Shown: positions 37,451 to 49,350 of the stretch, piece after piece
Position numbering within the stretch: position 1 is the stretch's first letter
How the letters are laid out: the number at the start of each line of letters is the position of its first letter
Assembly: GCA_004154925.1 (NCBI GenBank)
Contig: QJNS01000047.1
Span: forward strand, 186,001 to 250,000
DNA length: 64,000 nucleotides
Source of the DNA: Monosporascus cannonballus
Lineage: Eukaryota > Ascomycota > Sordariomycetes > Xylariales
Direction of reading: 5' to 3'
Program-made: the position numbers and the translations under genes
Notes under the pieces: generated by a model
The model's input: the letters and a program-made list of their open reading frames with translations, nothing else
What the model was told of the DNA's origin: nothing
Database searches by the model: none

Positions 37451-38934
37451 CGTATAACGATAATTCGTAATTTTCTTTATTTTTAAATAATTTCTTAAAT
37501 TTTTGATAGTCCAGAAATATTATAAAGATTTAATTAAAAATCCGTATTTCCTTAATAATATAATAAATTTTTCGATTATCTTTTTTTGGCATTTTGTCCC
37601 AGAAAAACGTTTTTTTTCTTTAATTAATCCTTAAGTTATTAAAATAAAGCTAAAATATTCCTAAGATAATATTATGTCCGGAGATATCGGCGATATTCAA
37701 CAAAATATATTTTTAATATTTTTGAATTTATATTAAAAACTTTTCCGTTTTTCGGAAAATTTGTTCATTTTTATAAGTAAATAAGCTGCCGTTTACCATA
37801 CGTAATTTATAAAACTTTAACTTATATTTCCAGGGAATTTAATATTTTTTTGTTATTATAAGGGAAATAAAATTACTTTTTATTCCGGAATTAATTATGA
37901 CCTTAAATATTTTACCTTTATATCGGAAAAGGATCTTAATCTGGTTACGCGTTTTTTTCGTTATTTCGCATAAGGTTTTATCGGTTAAGGCTTTTCGATA
38001 CCTTATTTTCGAAAGCCTTTATAATTTTTTGATTTTTGATAATTTCCGACTTCAATAAATTTTTATTTGCAAATGTTTTTAATAGCATATTTAGTATATT
38101 AATTGTTCTTATACCGGAACTATATTTTCTTGTTATATTTGCAATAGGGCTTTAAAGTTTAATTTTTTTTTTGATTTACTTTTTGTTCCGTATTTCCCGA
38201 ATAATAAAATTAAAAAGGTAAATCTCCGAAAAAAATGTTCCTATATCTAAAAATTCGTATTAAATGCAAAATATTAAGAAATAACATAAGCATTCTTGCG
38301 ATATAACCTTTTAATTCCGTTTTAATTCGGGATATAAATAATAAGACCTAAGGTATTTTGGCTATCGGGAAATTTTAATATATTAGCACTTATTATTTGG
38401 TTCGGTAAAAATCTTATTATTTTATCCGGGCCAAAAATTATTTTTTTTTTTAGTTTTAAAATAAATAAAATAATCGTTCTAATAATAAATAATAAAATAT
38501 AATAAGTTATAAAAGTTTACCAATAATATCTTTTTATAAATAATATATTCTAAAAATTCGTAAAGTTTTGGGAATAATTATCCGTAATTGTTAATATTTG
38601 GTCGAAATTAATTGTCTTTTATATATATCTTATATTTTTGGGAATCAAAATAATATTAATATCTTAGTTTTATAGTTATCTTGGAAACCGGTTATTTTAA
38701 ATAATATTTGCAAACTTTAATTTTAAAATTTTAATAAATAAAATAAATTTCGTATTTTAGGTTATTATTCTAAATTTAAATAATTATAACAATAATAAAT
38801 TTTGGCTGGAAAAAAATTAAGTTAACTTCTTTTTTTTTTTTGCTTTACTGTCGGTTTTTTATTTAACTGTTTTGGTTTTTTTTTAAAGTTAAGGGATTCT
38901 TTTTTTTTTTGGAATCCTTTTTGGCGGGGAAACG

Positions 38935-38976
38935 ATATTCGTTTTTAAAATACCCCTTTTTGCCATAATTGAAACA
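38935..38976 (-). pseudogene. A3 gag zinc-knuckle remnant
   Basis: Minus-strand reading CFNYGKKGYFKNEY has the spacing of a retroelement nucleocapsid knuckle, C-x2-C-x4-H-x4-C. The second Cys, the His and the last Cys are now all Tyr: TGY to TAY and CAY to TAY, each a RIP-type transition. It marks the end of gag. Confidence 0.65.
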
Positions 38977-39399
38977 CTTTATTTTAAACTTATTTTTCTT
39001 AAGTTTTTTCGAAACGGAATTCGTTTCCTTTTAAGGCTTACCTTTATCCTTTTTAATTTGGCTGCAGGAGCTTTTATTGTTACCTTATTTATTAATTCTT
39101 TTTTTTTTTCGAAATACCGATCAAAAGTTCGTCGGTTGGCAATAATAACTTTATTTATATATTTTGCAAAAGATTTAATTTTAAATTCTATATATAATTT
39201 ATCTTTAACTTAAAGCTTTAAGTTATTATAATAAAAATAAAATAACGTATTTTTTAATAAATTTAAAATAATAATTAAACGGTTACATTTTATCGTATAT
39301 TTAAATATTAATTTAATTTGGTAAAAAAGATAAAATTACTTAATAATATTTTATTTCTTATCGGGATTACCGAATAAAATATATATTCTTTTTTTAAAA

Positions 39400-39830
39400 T
39401 TTTCATAATTGTTAAAAATATAATTAATAAAATTTCAAGATTTTTTTAGGTATTTTTTAAAATAATCCATTAAAATAAATTCGAATTATTAACGAATTTA
39501 TCCGATTAATAATTAGGAAATAATTATTATTTTTTGATATTTTTCCGGCAGAGAATTTTTATAGAACTTAAGGTAAAACCTTATTTAAACTAAGAATTTA
39601 TTAAAGTTTTTTAATCCGTCGTAAGGTTTAAAGGGAATTAGCTTATAACCTTTAACGTCTGGTATTTTATAATAACCAAAAAATGGAATAATTCCTTCCC
39701 GTATCCGAATTACGCCAAATAGTAATAAGATTAAGGCTTTTTTTGCGTTCGTCTTGGGTCCAGCGAAAAGGGTCGGTAACCGGCCCCTTGGCTTCGCCTT
39801 TTGGAGCAGCCAAACTAAGGAAAAACTAGC
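39400..39830 (-). pseudogene. A3 gag remnant
   Basis: Between the 5' LTR and the zinc knuckle. A little-mutated patch near 39750-39820 reads AAPKGEAKGPVTDPFRW then TQDERKK on the minus strand, hydrophilic and consistent with a gag N-terminal region, but without a diagnostic motif. The assignment rests on position in the element. Confidence 0.4.
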
Positions 39831-40294
39831 TTTTTTCCTTTTGTAAGCCGAATATTCTTTTTTTTTTCAAAGTTCGGATTTTTATTATTAAGGCATTTAA
39901 TTTTTCCTTCGTAATAAGTTTTTTTTTCTGGTTTTCGGCCCCATACTTTTTTTAACCTTTTTTTCAGCCGTTTTTTTTCTGATTTTTTTTTCTGGACTTT
40001 AATAATATCCTTAAAAGCCGGGGTAAGTTATTATCTGGGTTATAAGAATAACGGGTTTTTTTAAAATTAAATTATAAAAAATATTATATTATTAATTAAT
40101 TTTAAAATTTTTTTAATAAAAAATAAATTATTAAATCTTATTAATAATATTTTATTAGTTAATAACGGAAATCGTATACGTTATTTATTTTCTGAACGTT
40201 ATTTTATATTATTATTTATATTAAATTCAAAAAAACTTATACCTTAAGTGGGCGATAAATTATTTGTTATTTATTAATTAAGGAATTATTAAAA

Positions 40295-40725
40295 TATAAC
40301 GAACTTATTATATATTTATTTGGAGGTATAAATAATATGCGAAAAAGGTTTTGAGTTATAAGTAATAATAAGGCGAAAAATAATTTAATATATTTGTTAA
40401 AAAGATTTTAATGTATTTTTTTCTTAATTAAAAAACGGTATAATTATTTTTGGCTAAAAGTTTAAATTAATAATTAAAGAACAAAAAATGAAATAAGTAA
40501 TTATTTATATAAAAGACTTAAACCTTATATATTTTTCTTATCTTTTATATTTTTTATGGTCTTTGGGAATTTCGAGAGACCATGGTATTTATCGTTTACG
40601 AGTTTCCTGGTATCTCTGGAGATTGACAGAGACCCGAGGTTTATCCGATGGAAGTTGGAGATCCCGAGCATCTCCAACTTCCTGGGCCTCCTTTGGGCCT
40701 AGTGGAGTCCCTTCTGAACGTAACA
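40295..40725 (-). repeat. 5' LTR of element A3
   Basis: 431 bp. Minus-strand start TGTTACGTTCAGAAGGG; end GTTCGTTATA. The first ~170 bp (40560-40725) are rich in G+C and look unmutated. They contain a perfect 13-bp hairpin at 40650-40682 (GGAAGTTGGAGAT and its complement, 7-base loop). Confidence 0.8.
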
Positions 40726-40730
40726 ATATA
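40726..40730. repeat. Target-site duplication of A3, right copy (ATATA)
   Basis: Exact match to 33482-33486, directly abutting the LTR end TAACA. Confidence 0.7.
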
Positions 40731-42349
40731 AAAGTTTAGCCTACGTTATCTTTATCTTTCTTTTCGATTAAAAAAGCGTAAAACTCGATAACTTTAATTA
40801 TTACCGGATTTAGTTATATTAGTTCCGATTAGAAAAACGCTAAGAAATTTAATAATTGTTATTGTATTATTCTGTTAAGATTTTTGTTTTTAATTATATA
40901 TTTACATAAAACCAAATTTTTGATATTATTAAAAAGACGTTTAAACAAGTAAATTTATATTTGACTATTTTCTGGGATAAGGCAGCACATTTATATAAAC
41001 AACTATTTATCATATTTCTTTGTCTTCTTATTATAATATTATAAGGTATAAAATTAACGGTTATGGGATTAAATCCTTTAAATATATAGAATTATCGACA
41101 GAGTTAAAAAATATTATTAAGCTATATTTCAAGATATAAAAAGCCTTATAAGTATTAGTTGCTATGTTAATAATAATATAAACTTAATTTAGAAACAAAA
41201 AGTGCAGCTTACGTTTCGTTATTTCTACAGTTATAATGGAGAATTTATAAATTATATTATTATATTATTCATTGTATCGCGTATATACAAATAAACCTTA
41301 TTTTAAAACCGCAAAACCGTATATATTATACGATTTAAAATTGAAAAATAAATATTTTGATTAATAACAACCTTTAAACGTTTGAAAGATTATTAATTAA
41401 TATATTTCTTTTAACCAACCATTGTATCGCTAAGGTTAACTTTAAATATAGCCGACTTTAATCGGCGGAAACGGTAATTATTCATTATCTTAAAAGGAAT
41501 ACATCATAAATTTATCAACGGTTAAATAGTAATAAATTATAAAATTACTTTAAATACAATTTTAAAAAATATTACTAATTTACTTTTGATAACTATAATT
41601 TATTATAATTACAGTGCCGGAATAAATAAACATTTACGTAAATAAAACCTTTTAAACAGGATTATTTTGCTTATCGTATTAAATATTTTAGAATAATAAA
41701 ATCTTACGAAATTCACCTTATTGGGTTATATTTTAATCAGTAGCAATTAAGCTATTAGGGGATTAAGAGTCTTTACATAATGATTACTTAATATTTAATA
41801 TTAACTCTTTCGTATTCATAAATTGCTTTTATATTTGCGTTTTTTTTCATATTAAAAACATTTATATAACTTATTAAATCTGGTGAAAAAAAGGAAATTA
41901 AATATACTTTCGTATTACCTATATTATTTATAAAAACGCTTTAACAATATAAAATCGCAAATAAATCGTATCTTAATAGTAATTAAATAGAGTAATTTAA
42001 AAAGTATTTACTGAAATTTTCAAATAAAAAATATCGTTAACGTACTATTGTATTCGTATTTAAAAATAAATCTATTTATATCCGTAATAAATCTTTTCAG
42101 AATCTAAAGATTAAATAATATTATAACGAAATAATAACGTAATAACGATAGACCTAAAACGCAATATAATGGTTATTATAATAAAATATTGTTAATTACT
42201 ATAAAGTTTTTTGATAAATTATGAAAAATGATTACGAAGTTACACGTTTTTTAAAGTTTTTCAAAATACTTTAGTGTTATATAATGAAACAAATGAATTA
42301 TTTAATAAACGCGTCACAGTTACATAAATATAATGAAATAGCGGTTTAA
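40731..42349. other. Unassigned RIP-degraded DNA between A3 and B3
   Basis: 1.6 kb without open frames or recognisable motifs. It is the right half of the locus split by A3. A short patch near 41440-41475 is richer in G+C (TAGCCGACTTTAATCGGCGG, an imperfect palindrome) without an evident function. Confidence 0.4.
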
Positions 42350-42714
42350 TATTACGGCTAAGGAGTTTAACGAATTATTAAATCTGAGTTATACGGGTTT
42401 ATATTAATAGAAATAAGGTAAGATTTTAAGCAATAAATATAATAATTAACCACGATTCGTAATATTGAGGGCGTTTTAACTAAGAATTATTATTATATGT
42501 TATTATTATCTAAATTAGAAAAATAATGAAAGATGTATTTTATGTAAATTCTACTTTATGCAATTTTAAAATTATTTTAGACTTAATTTTATTAAATACG
42601 ACCAGTTTTATATGGATTTATTTGGATTTTGTGGCTAAAAAAGATCCAAATTACGAAATGCTTTTGTGTAGATCTAACCGTTTTTGCGACTCGGTTTTAA
42701 TTTAGATCGTAATA
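42350..42714 (-). repeat. 3' LTR of element B3
   Basis: Pairs with 56220-56587: TATTACGG start, TTTTATATGGATTTATTTGG (near 42610) versus TTTTATATGAATTTATTTGA, and end ATCGTAATA versus GTCGTAACA. Heavily mutated relative to its partner. Confidence 0.75.
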
Positions 42715-45399
42715 CGATTTCTTTTTTCTTATCATTTTTGCCCTTGAAAATCTTTTTAGTAGGTTTTATTTTATTATAGTACCTTGTATCGTTAATTGTA
42801 AATCTTATAATTGTTATCATTAAAAAAAGTTAAAATATTTAGTTATATATATTATTAAATTTGGTTTTAAAATAACGCTATATTTATTGTATTTCGAAAA
42901 TAATATTAAATGTTAAATAATTAAAGAAATTCGTGGTTATAACGAATATATTAAAAACTGTCGCCGTTATAATAATTCCGGCGGTCTAATCGATTTTTTG
43001 CGTTATATTAAAAAAAAAGAATCGCTTATATCCAAAAAGAAACCGTTACCGAAAAAACCTTTTTGCGGTTGTTGCAAAATATGAAAAAGGTCTGCCGCGT
43101 AAATAACGCGATATTAAAGAAAATCTTAGTCTTTTTTTTGTTTTCATTGTTAAAAAGATTTTATGAAAAAAAATTTAAAATTATTAATTATAAGCTTAAC
43201 TTAATAAACGAATTGAAGAAATAAAAACGCGCGAAAATCGAAGTTATTATAACCGCGTTTTCTATTAACTTTTTTAACTCGTTGAATCTCGAGGATCTTA
43301 ATTAAGGAATTATTATTAGCGATCTAAACGTTATTAATAAAAGTTCTTTAATAAACGTTGAGCACTTATAAGATTCTTTTCCGGTTTTTAAGTGTTTTCG
43401 GAATTTGGATATTTTTTCTATTTTATTAAATATTAAGTAAATCTGTTTTCTTTTTCGTATATCGAAAGCCTTTTCACCTTATATATGGTTTCATTTTTTT
43501 ATTTCTATATTCTTTCGTTCCATACAAATTTTGATAATATTTGTTATTAATTTAAGTAAAGATATATGTCAAAGTAGATAAAGCTTAACCTTAGATCAAA
43601 ATTCTAGCTAATAATTATTTTTTAAGATTTTTTGGATGATTTTATATAAACTAATATATTTGAAATCGATTTTTTTGCAACATTGTTTTATTTACAAATC
43701 TTTGATAACAAAATATACCAATGTCTCTTTTTCGAAAATGGATTATTTTTAATTAATTTTAATTTTAATATTTAGTTCTTTGGATAGATACAAATTTTAA
43801 TTTTATTTCTATTTTTAATGCAATTATTTAACTTCTTTTAACGTAAATATTATTTTAATATTAAGAAATTTATCGTACGTATTTTTATAAACGTTATGTG
43901 TTAACTTGAAATTTACGGTCGGTAGAATTATTTTATTATTGTTAGAATAATTAATATTATAAATTTATTAACTACTAAATAACTTTTGTACTAAATTATT
44001 GTATTATTATTAAATATAATACCTTAAATATGTATTTAATAATGGGTTTAATTCATCCATTTATGTATTTATTTTAAGTTTAAATACGTTAAATAATTGG
44101 TAATTTAAATCGAATTACGTTTTAAAACATTATTAAAATCTTAAAATAAATATAGATTTTTATTGAAACAGATTTTGTAAAATAATGTATATACACTAAA
44201 AATGCTTTTAAGAAGAAATATATTATTTATTCGACATTAATATTGTGTTAATTAGGTAAAAAATAAGATAACTTCGTAAGTCTGTCGACGATTACGATAT
44301 TAACACAGTAATATATTTTTTATTCTTAAACTTTTCAATATAAAAGATTTAGTAATAAAATTTATACTAACTGAATTTTATATTTTTTCCAAAATAGAAA
44401 TAATTATAAGTTATCGTAAATTTTATATGTTTATATTTTGGCTTTATTAAAAACGTTTTATTATTATTATACCTTTTAAATTAATATCTTCATTATACAA
44501 AATAATTAACACGTTAGAATCGTTTTAAAGTTTTATAAATCCTTAAGTATTCGTATACTTAATATTTATATACATTGTGTATGAAGCTTATATGGTATTT
44601 TTCTATAATTTATAATTTATTTTTTTTCACCTTTTAATTGCTTCAGTTGATATTGTTTAATTTCAGAACGTATATTATATAATATAACCTGCATTATTAT
44701 AATTTGGTATAGGCGTAACTGTTATTTTAAAGTAATATCGAAAATTATATAATTAAATTTCATTAATCTATTCTTTTAAAATTTGTTTATTTATTTAAAA
44801 TAACTGTTGTGCCCTCTTCTAAACTTGTGTTATAAATAAAATAAAAACAACGTTCGTTATTTATTTTGCGTAGTGTAATCATTGCTTTATTTGTTTTTTA
44901 ATCGTAATAAAAAAGGGAAATTTTTAATAATTCCTATTAATTTTAAAGTAATAAGGATTTTTTACACAAATACGAATATTTTTCAAAAGCTATGACAGTA
45001 ATTAACAAGTTCTTATTTAGTATAACATTATTAAGTTCGGCAGTTTTTAATTTATAGGAAAATGGAATGCGATAAAATATAATTTACATTAAGTATTTCA
45101 TTATCCGATTACCGCGTTTGACGTATAATCTGAAATATTAGTTTTTAATTCGACAAGGTGTATTAAATTATATATAATTAATATTAGTGTATTAATAATT
45201 TTATTTTTGATCTTCTATAATCTTTTTTTAGTTTGCGACGTTTGTTAAATATTTTTAACAAGATAAAATAAAAATATAATAATTTCGTTAAAGTTTTAGA
45301 TAAACTTCGTATAAACTTAACAAATTTAAAATATACTTATATGTTTTTAATTATAATTAATATTTGTTATTTAATAAATGTACCAAGTGTTCAACGCCA

Positions 45400-45960
45400 A
45401 TTTAATATGTTCTAAAGTGATAATATATTTTAAACACTTTATTTCTTAATTGTACAATTCATTTCTTTTTTTTTTCAACTAATAATTTGGCGTTTTATAA
45501 AATTTGAACAACTTTAAAAAAATATTGGTATATATTTCTTTCGTTCTCGAATAGAGAAAAATATCGTTAAAGTAATATATAATAAAAAGGTGGAGATGTT
45601 TTCGTAATATATAATGTATTATTTGTTAAAACATTACTAGTACATTTATAATATCTATTAATATAATTAAATATTTAAGTAATTCGTATTTTGCTTTAAA
45701 AGGGTTTTTTATTCTTATTTTTTAACATAGGTATATTCATTTTTAAAATCAAATATTATACATTATTTAGTTCCGTAAAATCGGGCTTTTATGTTAATAA
45801 GTAGAAATAATAACATTACAATTTTGATTATAATATTATTTAATTATCAATAATCGCTTGTAGGTTAGAATTTGGTAATCTTTTTATATATGAAAAATAT
45901 AAGCTACGTTTTAAGTAATTTTCAAAATCGAATTTATACTTTTTATAACTGATATTTTAA
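45400..45960 (-). pseudogene. B3 reverse transcriptase remnant
   Basis: The minus strand encodes FNDIFLYSRTKE around 45550-45585, with signature codons at 45563-45574. This matches the YFDDILIYSxtxeeH palm motif of Gypsy RT. The first catalytic Asp is Asn. Stops interrupt both sides. Confidence 0.6.
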
Positions 45961-46897
45961 GTGTTTTTGAAAAAGCCGTATTTTATTTTCATTAAAATTT
46001 TAAAGAATATAAAACTTCGTAAATAAGCTTTTTTAAAAATATATTTTATAATGTTATTTATTATATTTTGTTAATTTCGTATTTAGCTTTTTATAAGGTT
46101 ATTTATATTAATGATATTATAGTAATATATTTATTACTTTTTTTACTTTTAAAATTAATCCTTTAAATCGTTATTTAATTACTTAAATTTAGTTTTAATA
46201 ATAATAATAATACGTGGTATTTTTGTTTATACTTATTTTTTCTATATTCTCTTTAATTTAAAACTAACGTATTTATTATATTTTTATATTTATATTTATT
46301 ACCACTTCTCATTAAATATTAACATTTTTAAAAGAAATTATTAATAAAAAGTAAAGCGAAATTTATCTGGTTAAATATTTCGTTTATTAATATTTTATAT
46401 TAGTATATTTGTAGTAATTCTATGATTAGATCGCGGTTTTTAATAAAACGATGCCGAAATTTAACGTTTAATATTATTTTGAAATAAAAATTTCAAAGCA
46501 ATTAATTTTCGCGTTAAAGTTTTTTTTTGTTATTATAAGCAAAATTCTAACTTTCGGCATTCGTAATTCTATAAAGGTTTCACTTACATTTTCATAATAA
46601 GTTAAGGATATTAACAATATCTGATATAATATAATTTCCACTTAAAATTTCGTAATATATTGTTACAATATATTAATACGTTTTGATTTATAATTTTAAA
46701 ATAATAAAGTTATTAACGATTTTTTATCGCATTTTAAACCTTTTTTAAAAGCGTTTCTTACTTTCTTTAAATTTTAATATTTTACGGTGTTTATAAATAA
46801 ACTTTTTCTTTAATTTTCCTTTTAATTTGTCGCGTTTGATTTGTATTTTCTCGTATAATCCGTTAAGTTGTTATATTTGTATGAGATAGCGAGGGTG

Positions 46898-47463
46898 CGA
46901 CGCTAACTACAATACCAAAACGTCAGCAATTCCAAACCCCAATTGGGATTTGAACACCTTAATCCACCTTATAAGGACTAGCTATGCATATCATCATAAC
47001 TATTCCCCCCCTTTTAATAAAATGGTCCCGACTTCAAAGTTAAATAAGGTATTAAACCCCCAAGGCTTTACTGCGCCCTATAAGCACATAACGCGGTCGG
47101 ACCTTTCGCGCCGACCACTCGGCGAACGTTAACGGTTAAAATCTTTTCGGTTTATTTTCTACCTTTCTTTACCCTGTAGCCCCCCTTATGAGGATCGAAC
47201 CTTGCCTCCGGTATATCGCCGAAATGGCGCCAAACTAATTAATGCACCCAATTAGTGTCAGCTAGCCACTGCACCAAAAGACTGAATTGATAAGTGCGCA
47301 CTTATTGTGCTACTTATCTGACAGTTACGTTTTGGAAAAATTGTAAAATAACCAAAGTACGACGTTAATCACAATACCAAAAAGTTAGTAATTCCAAACC
47401 CCAATTGGAGTTTGAATACCCTAATCCACCTTATAAGAACTAGTTATGCATATTATCACTATT
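46898..47463 (-). mobile_element. Compound tRNA-related island with ~105-bp terminal direct repeats
   Basis: A weakly mutated segment inside B3. The outer ~105 bp is present twice in the same direction (46898-47003 and 47360-47463, both starting CGACGYTAAYYACAATACC). On the minus strand each copy has CCTTATAAGG-type loop sequence and GTGTTCAAATCCC, resembling a tRNA anticodon loop (UAU) and a B box. The unit between them has its own minus-strand A-box-like TGGTGCAGTGGCTAGC (near 47264-47277) and B box GGTTCGATCC (47192-47201). It looks like a SINE, or several tRNA-derived units, flanked by copies of another. Not a functional tRNA: arms do not pair cleanly and the A-to-B distance is long. Confidence 0.5.
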
Positions 47464-49165
47464 TGTTATTTTTGCTTACGTATTTATTTTTTAAGTTATA
47501 TTAATTTTTTCAAAAATATATTATAATTTCTTATTTTACCTAATTTTTTTATTTTTATATAATGTATAATATCTTATTAGATCTTTTGTAATTTATTGTT
47601 CTTTTTATAAAGTTTTTAAGTAAATTATAGAATTTCTTGTTAAAATTTAGTTTCTTTTAAAGTTTATAATAAATATTAATTAAAAATAAACGGTTATATT
47701 GGTTTTTTTATAATATTTCTTTATTATTTGATAATTACATTAATCGTAAAAAGAAAAAAAGTTTTTGGTAAATATTATTTTTTTGCTTAATTTTATAAGC
47801 TTGTTTATTTATCGATTATATTTTGTAAAATTACAATTTAAAGATATCGATATTATCGCTTATTAATTTTGTTATTTTGTATTTAATTAAGAAAATTCAA
47901 TTTTTTCTTATTTATATATTATACATTAGTAAATAGATCTTTTTAATTTGTTATATATTAAATAGTTTCGTAGTTTATAATATGTGGCGTATATTTCGCT
48001 ATATTCATTAAGAATTGCGTAATAAATATCCTATATTTATTTTTAGTATTGTGTAATTATTTTTTAAAATATTATTATTTTCCTAATATTTTCTTCGTTA
48101 ATATCTAGGCCTTTCGTACTCCGCGTTAAATCGTTTATCGTAATAGTCTTTATCCGTATTAGGCTCGAATTATATTAATATTTTTATTATCGTTTTTGTA
48201 ATTATATTTCAATTATTTTCCGATACCGGTAATTAATTATTTCGTTAATGATTTTTTAACTTTTAATATTTATAAGCCTTATATCTTATTTTTCTTTATA
48301 ATTAAAATATTTAATCTCGCTTTAATTTTGTTTACAAGTAATATTAAATTTTATAAGCTTTAGTATAATATCGTAAAATATGTTATTTTGTCTAGAAATA
48401 TTAATATTAATTGTAAACAGAAGTGTATTTTTATATTTATTTTTAATAGATTTTATTCACTAAATATATTATTTATTTTTGATTTGAAATATTATAACGA
48501 TATAATTTAATTAGTATTTGAGTCGACTTATTTTCAAAACCTTTTTTTGATTTTTTTTCGGCCGTCGAAAAACCTGATTATTAATACTTTGCGTTTTTAA
48601 TTTAATTTAAACCTCAATTAAATAAACGTACTGCTATAATTAGACGTTAATTTCTTTTCTCGTAATTCTTAGATTTATAGTTCTGCTTTTATTTTTTTTT
48701 ACTTATTATTTCGAAAACGTTTATTTATATTTTTATTACTTTAAAATTTTAATTTTTTCAGCTATAAAATAATCTGTTTCTTTATTATAAGTTCAAATTA
48801 AATAACTGTATTTCCAATACGTTATTTTATTATAGGTTTTATTTGAAAAGTAAATGTAATAAATCGAATAGAAAAATACCTGAAGTACATTGAGTATTAT
48901 ATAAAAAATAATTGTAATTTTGTAAAGAACTATTGTTAAAAATTTCAATTTAAAATATTTTAAAACCTTTTGTAGTTTTTTAGTAAAATGTAATTAAATA
49001 ATTTGATTTTATTTGAAAAACCTTTTAATATTCGAGATTTTATTTTTGCTTTTAAGATTTTCGTATATTAATTCAAAAAAGAATTCGATAAAATTAATGT
49101 TTTTTTTTCCAAAAAAATAAGGCGTATATTTAGGAAATCTAGTTATCGAAAAGCCCTTTTTCAAT

Positions 49166-49170
49166 TAAAC
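49166..49170. repeat. Target-site duplication of C1, left copy (TAAAC)
   Basis: TAAAC precedes the left LTR and recurs at 56084-56088 directly after the right LTR. Confidence 0.75.
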
Positions 49171-49350
49171 TATAAAAGGCTTAACCTAAGCGGTCTGCAA
49201 TTAGTTACTAATAAGAATTTATTTTCTAGCTAAAAAAAAAAAGATGAAAATATAGTTATATGTATTTGCATATAAGGCGCTGCGCTAATGCTGTTTGGTA
49301 TCGGCGTTTATCCGGTACTTTATAATAGGGCTTTATATAGCCTTATTATA
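49171..49350 (-). repeat. 3' LTR of element C1
   Basis: 180 bp. Shares GCGGTCTGCAAT, TTACTAATAAGAATTTATTT and AAGGCGCTGCGCTAATGCTG with 55897-56083. Ends ...TTATTATA where the partner has ...CATCACA. Confidence 0.8.

Larger units (their letters stand above)
33487..40725 (-). mobile_element. Complete Ty3/Gypsy element A3, minus strand
   Basis: 7,239 bp with two 431-bp LTRs and a matching 5-bp target duplication: full-length and undivided. Reading leftward from the 5' LTR at 40295-40725: gag (about 39830-39400), a CCHC zinc-knuckle remnant (38935-38976), the protease region near 37700, reverse transcriptase (about 37450-36800) with an intact YFDD box at 36913-36924, RT-connection/RNase H (36475-36735), integrase (about 35900-35000) and a chromodomain remnant (about 34760-34620). 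It is RIP-mutated with many stops, yet less so than A1. The outer part of the right LTR and a stretch near 39750-39820 are almost unmutated. It is probably the most recent family-A insertion here. Not capable of autonomous movement. Confidence 0.85.

Noticed and set aside
47180..47290. Functional tRNA gene
   Set aside because: A- and B-box-like sequences exist, but the acceptor and anticodon stems do not pair and the spacing is too long; better seen as tRNA-derived repeat.
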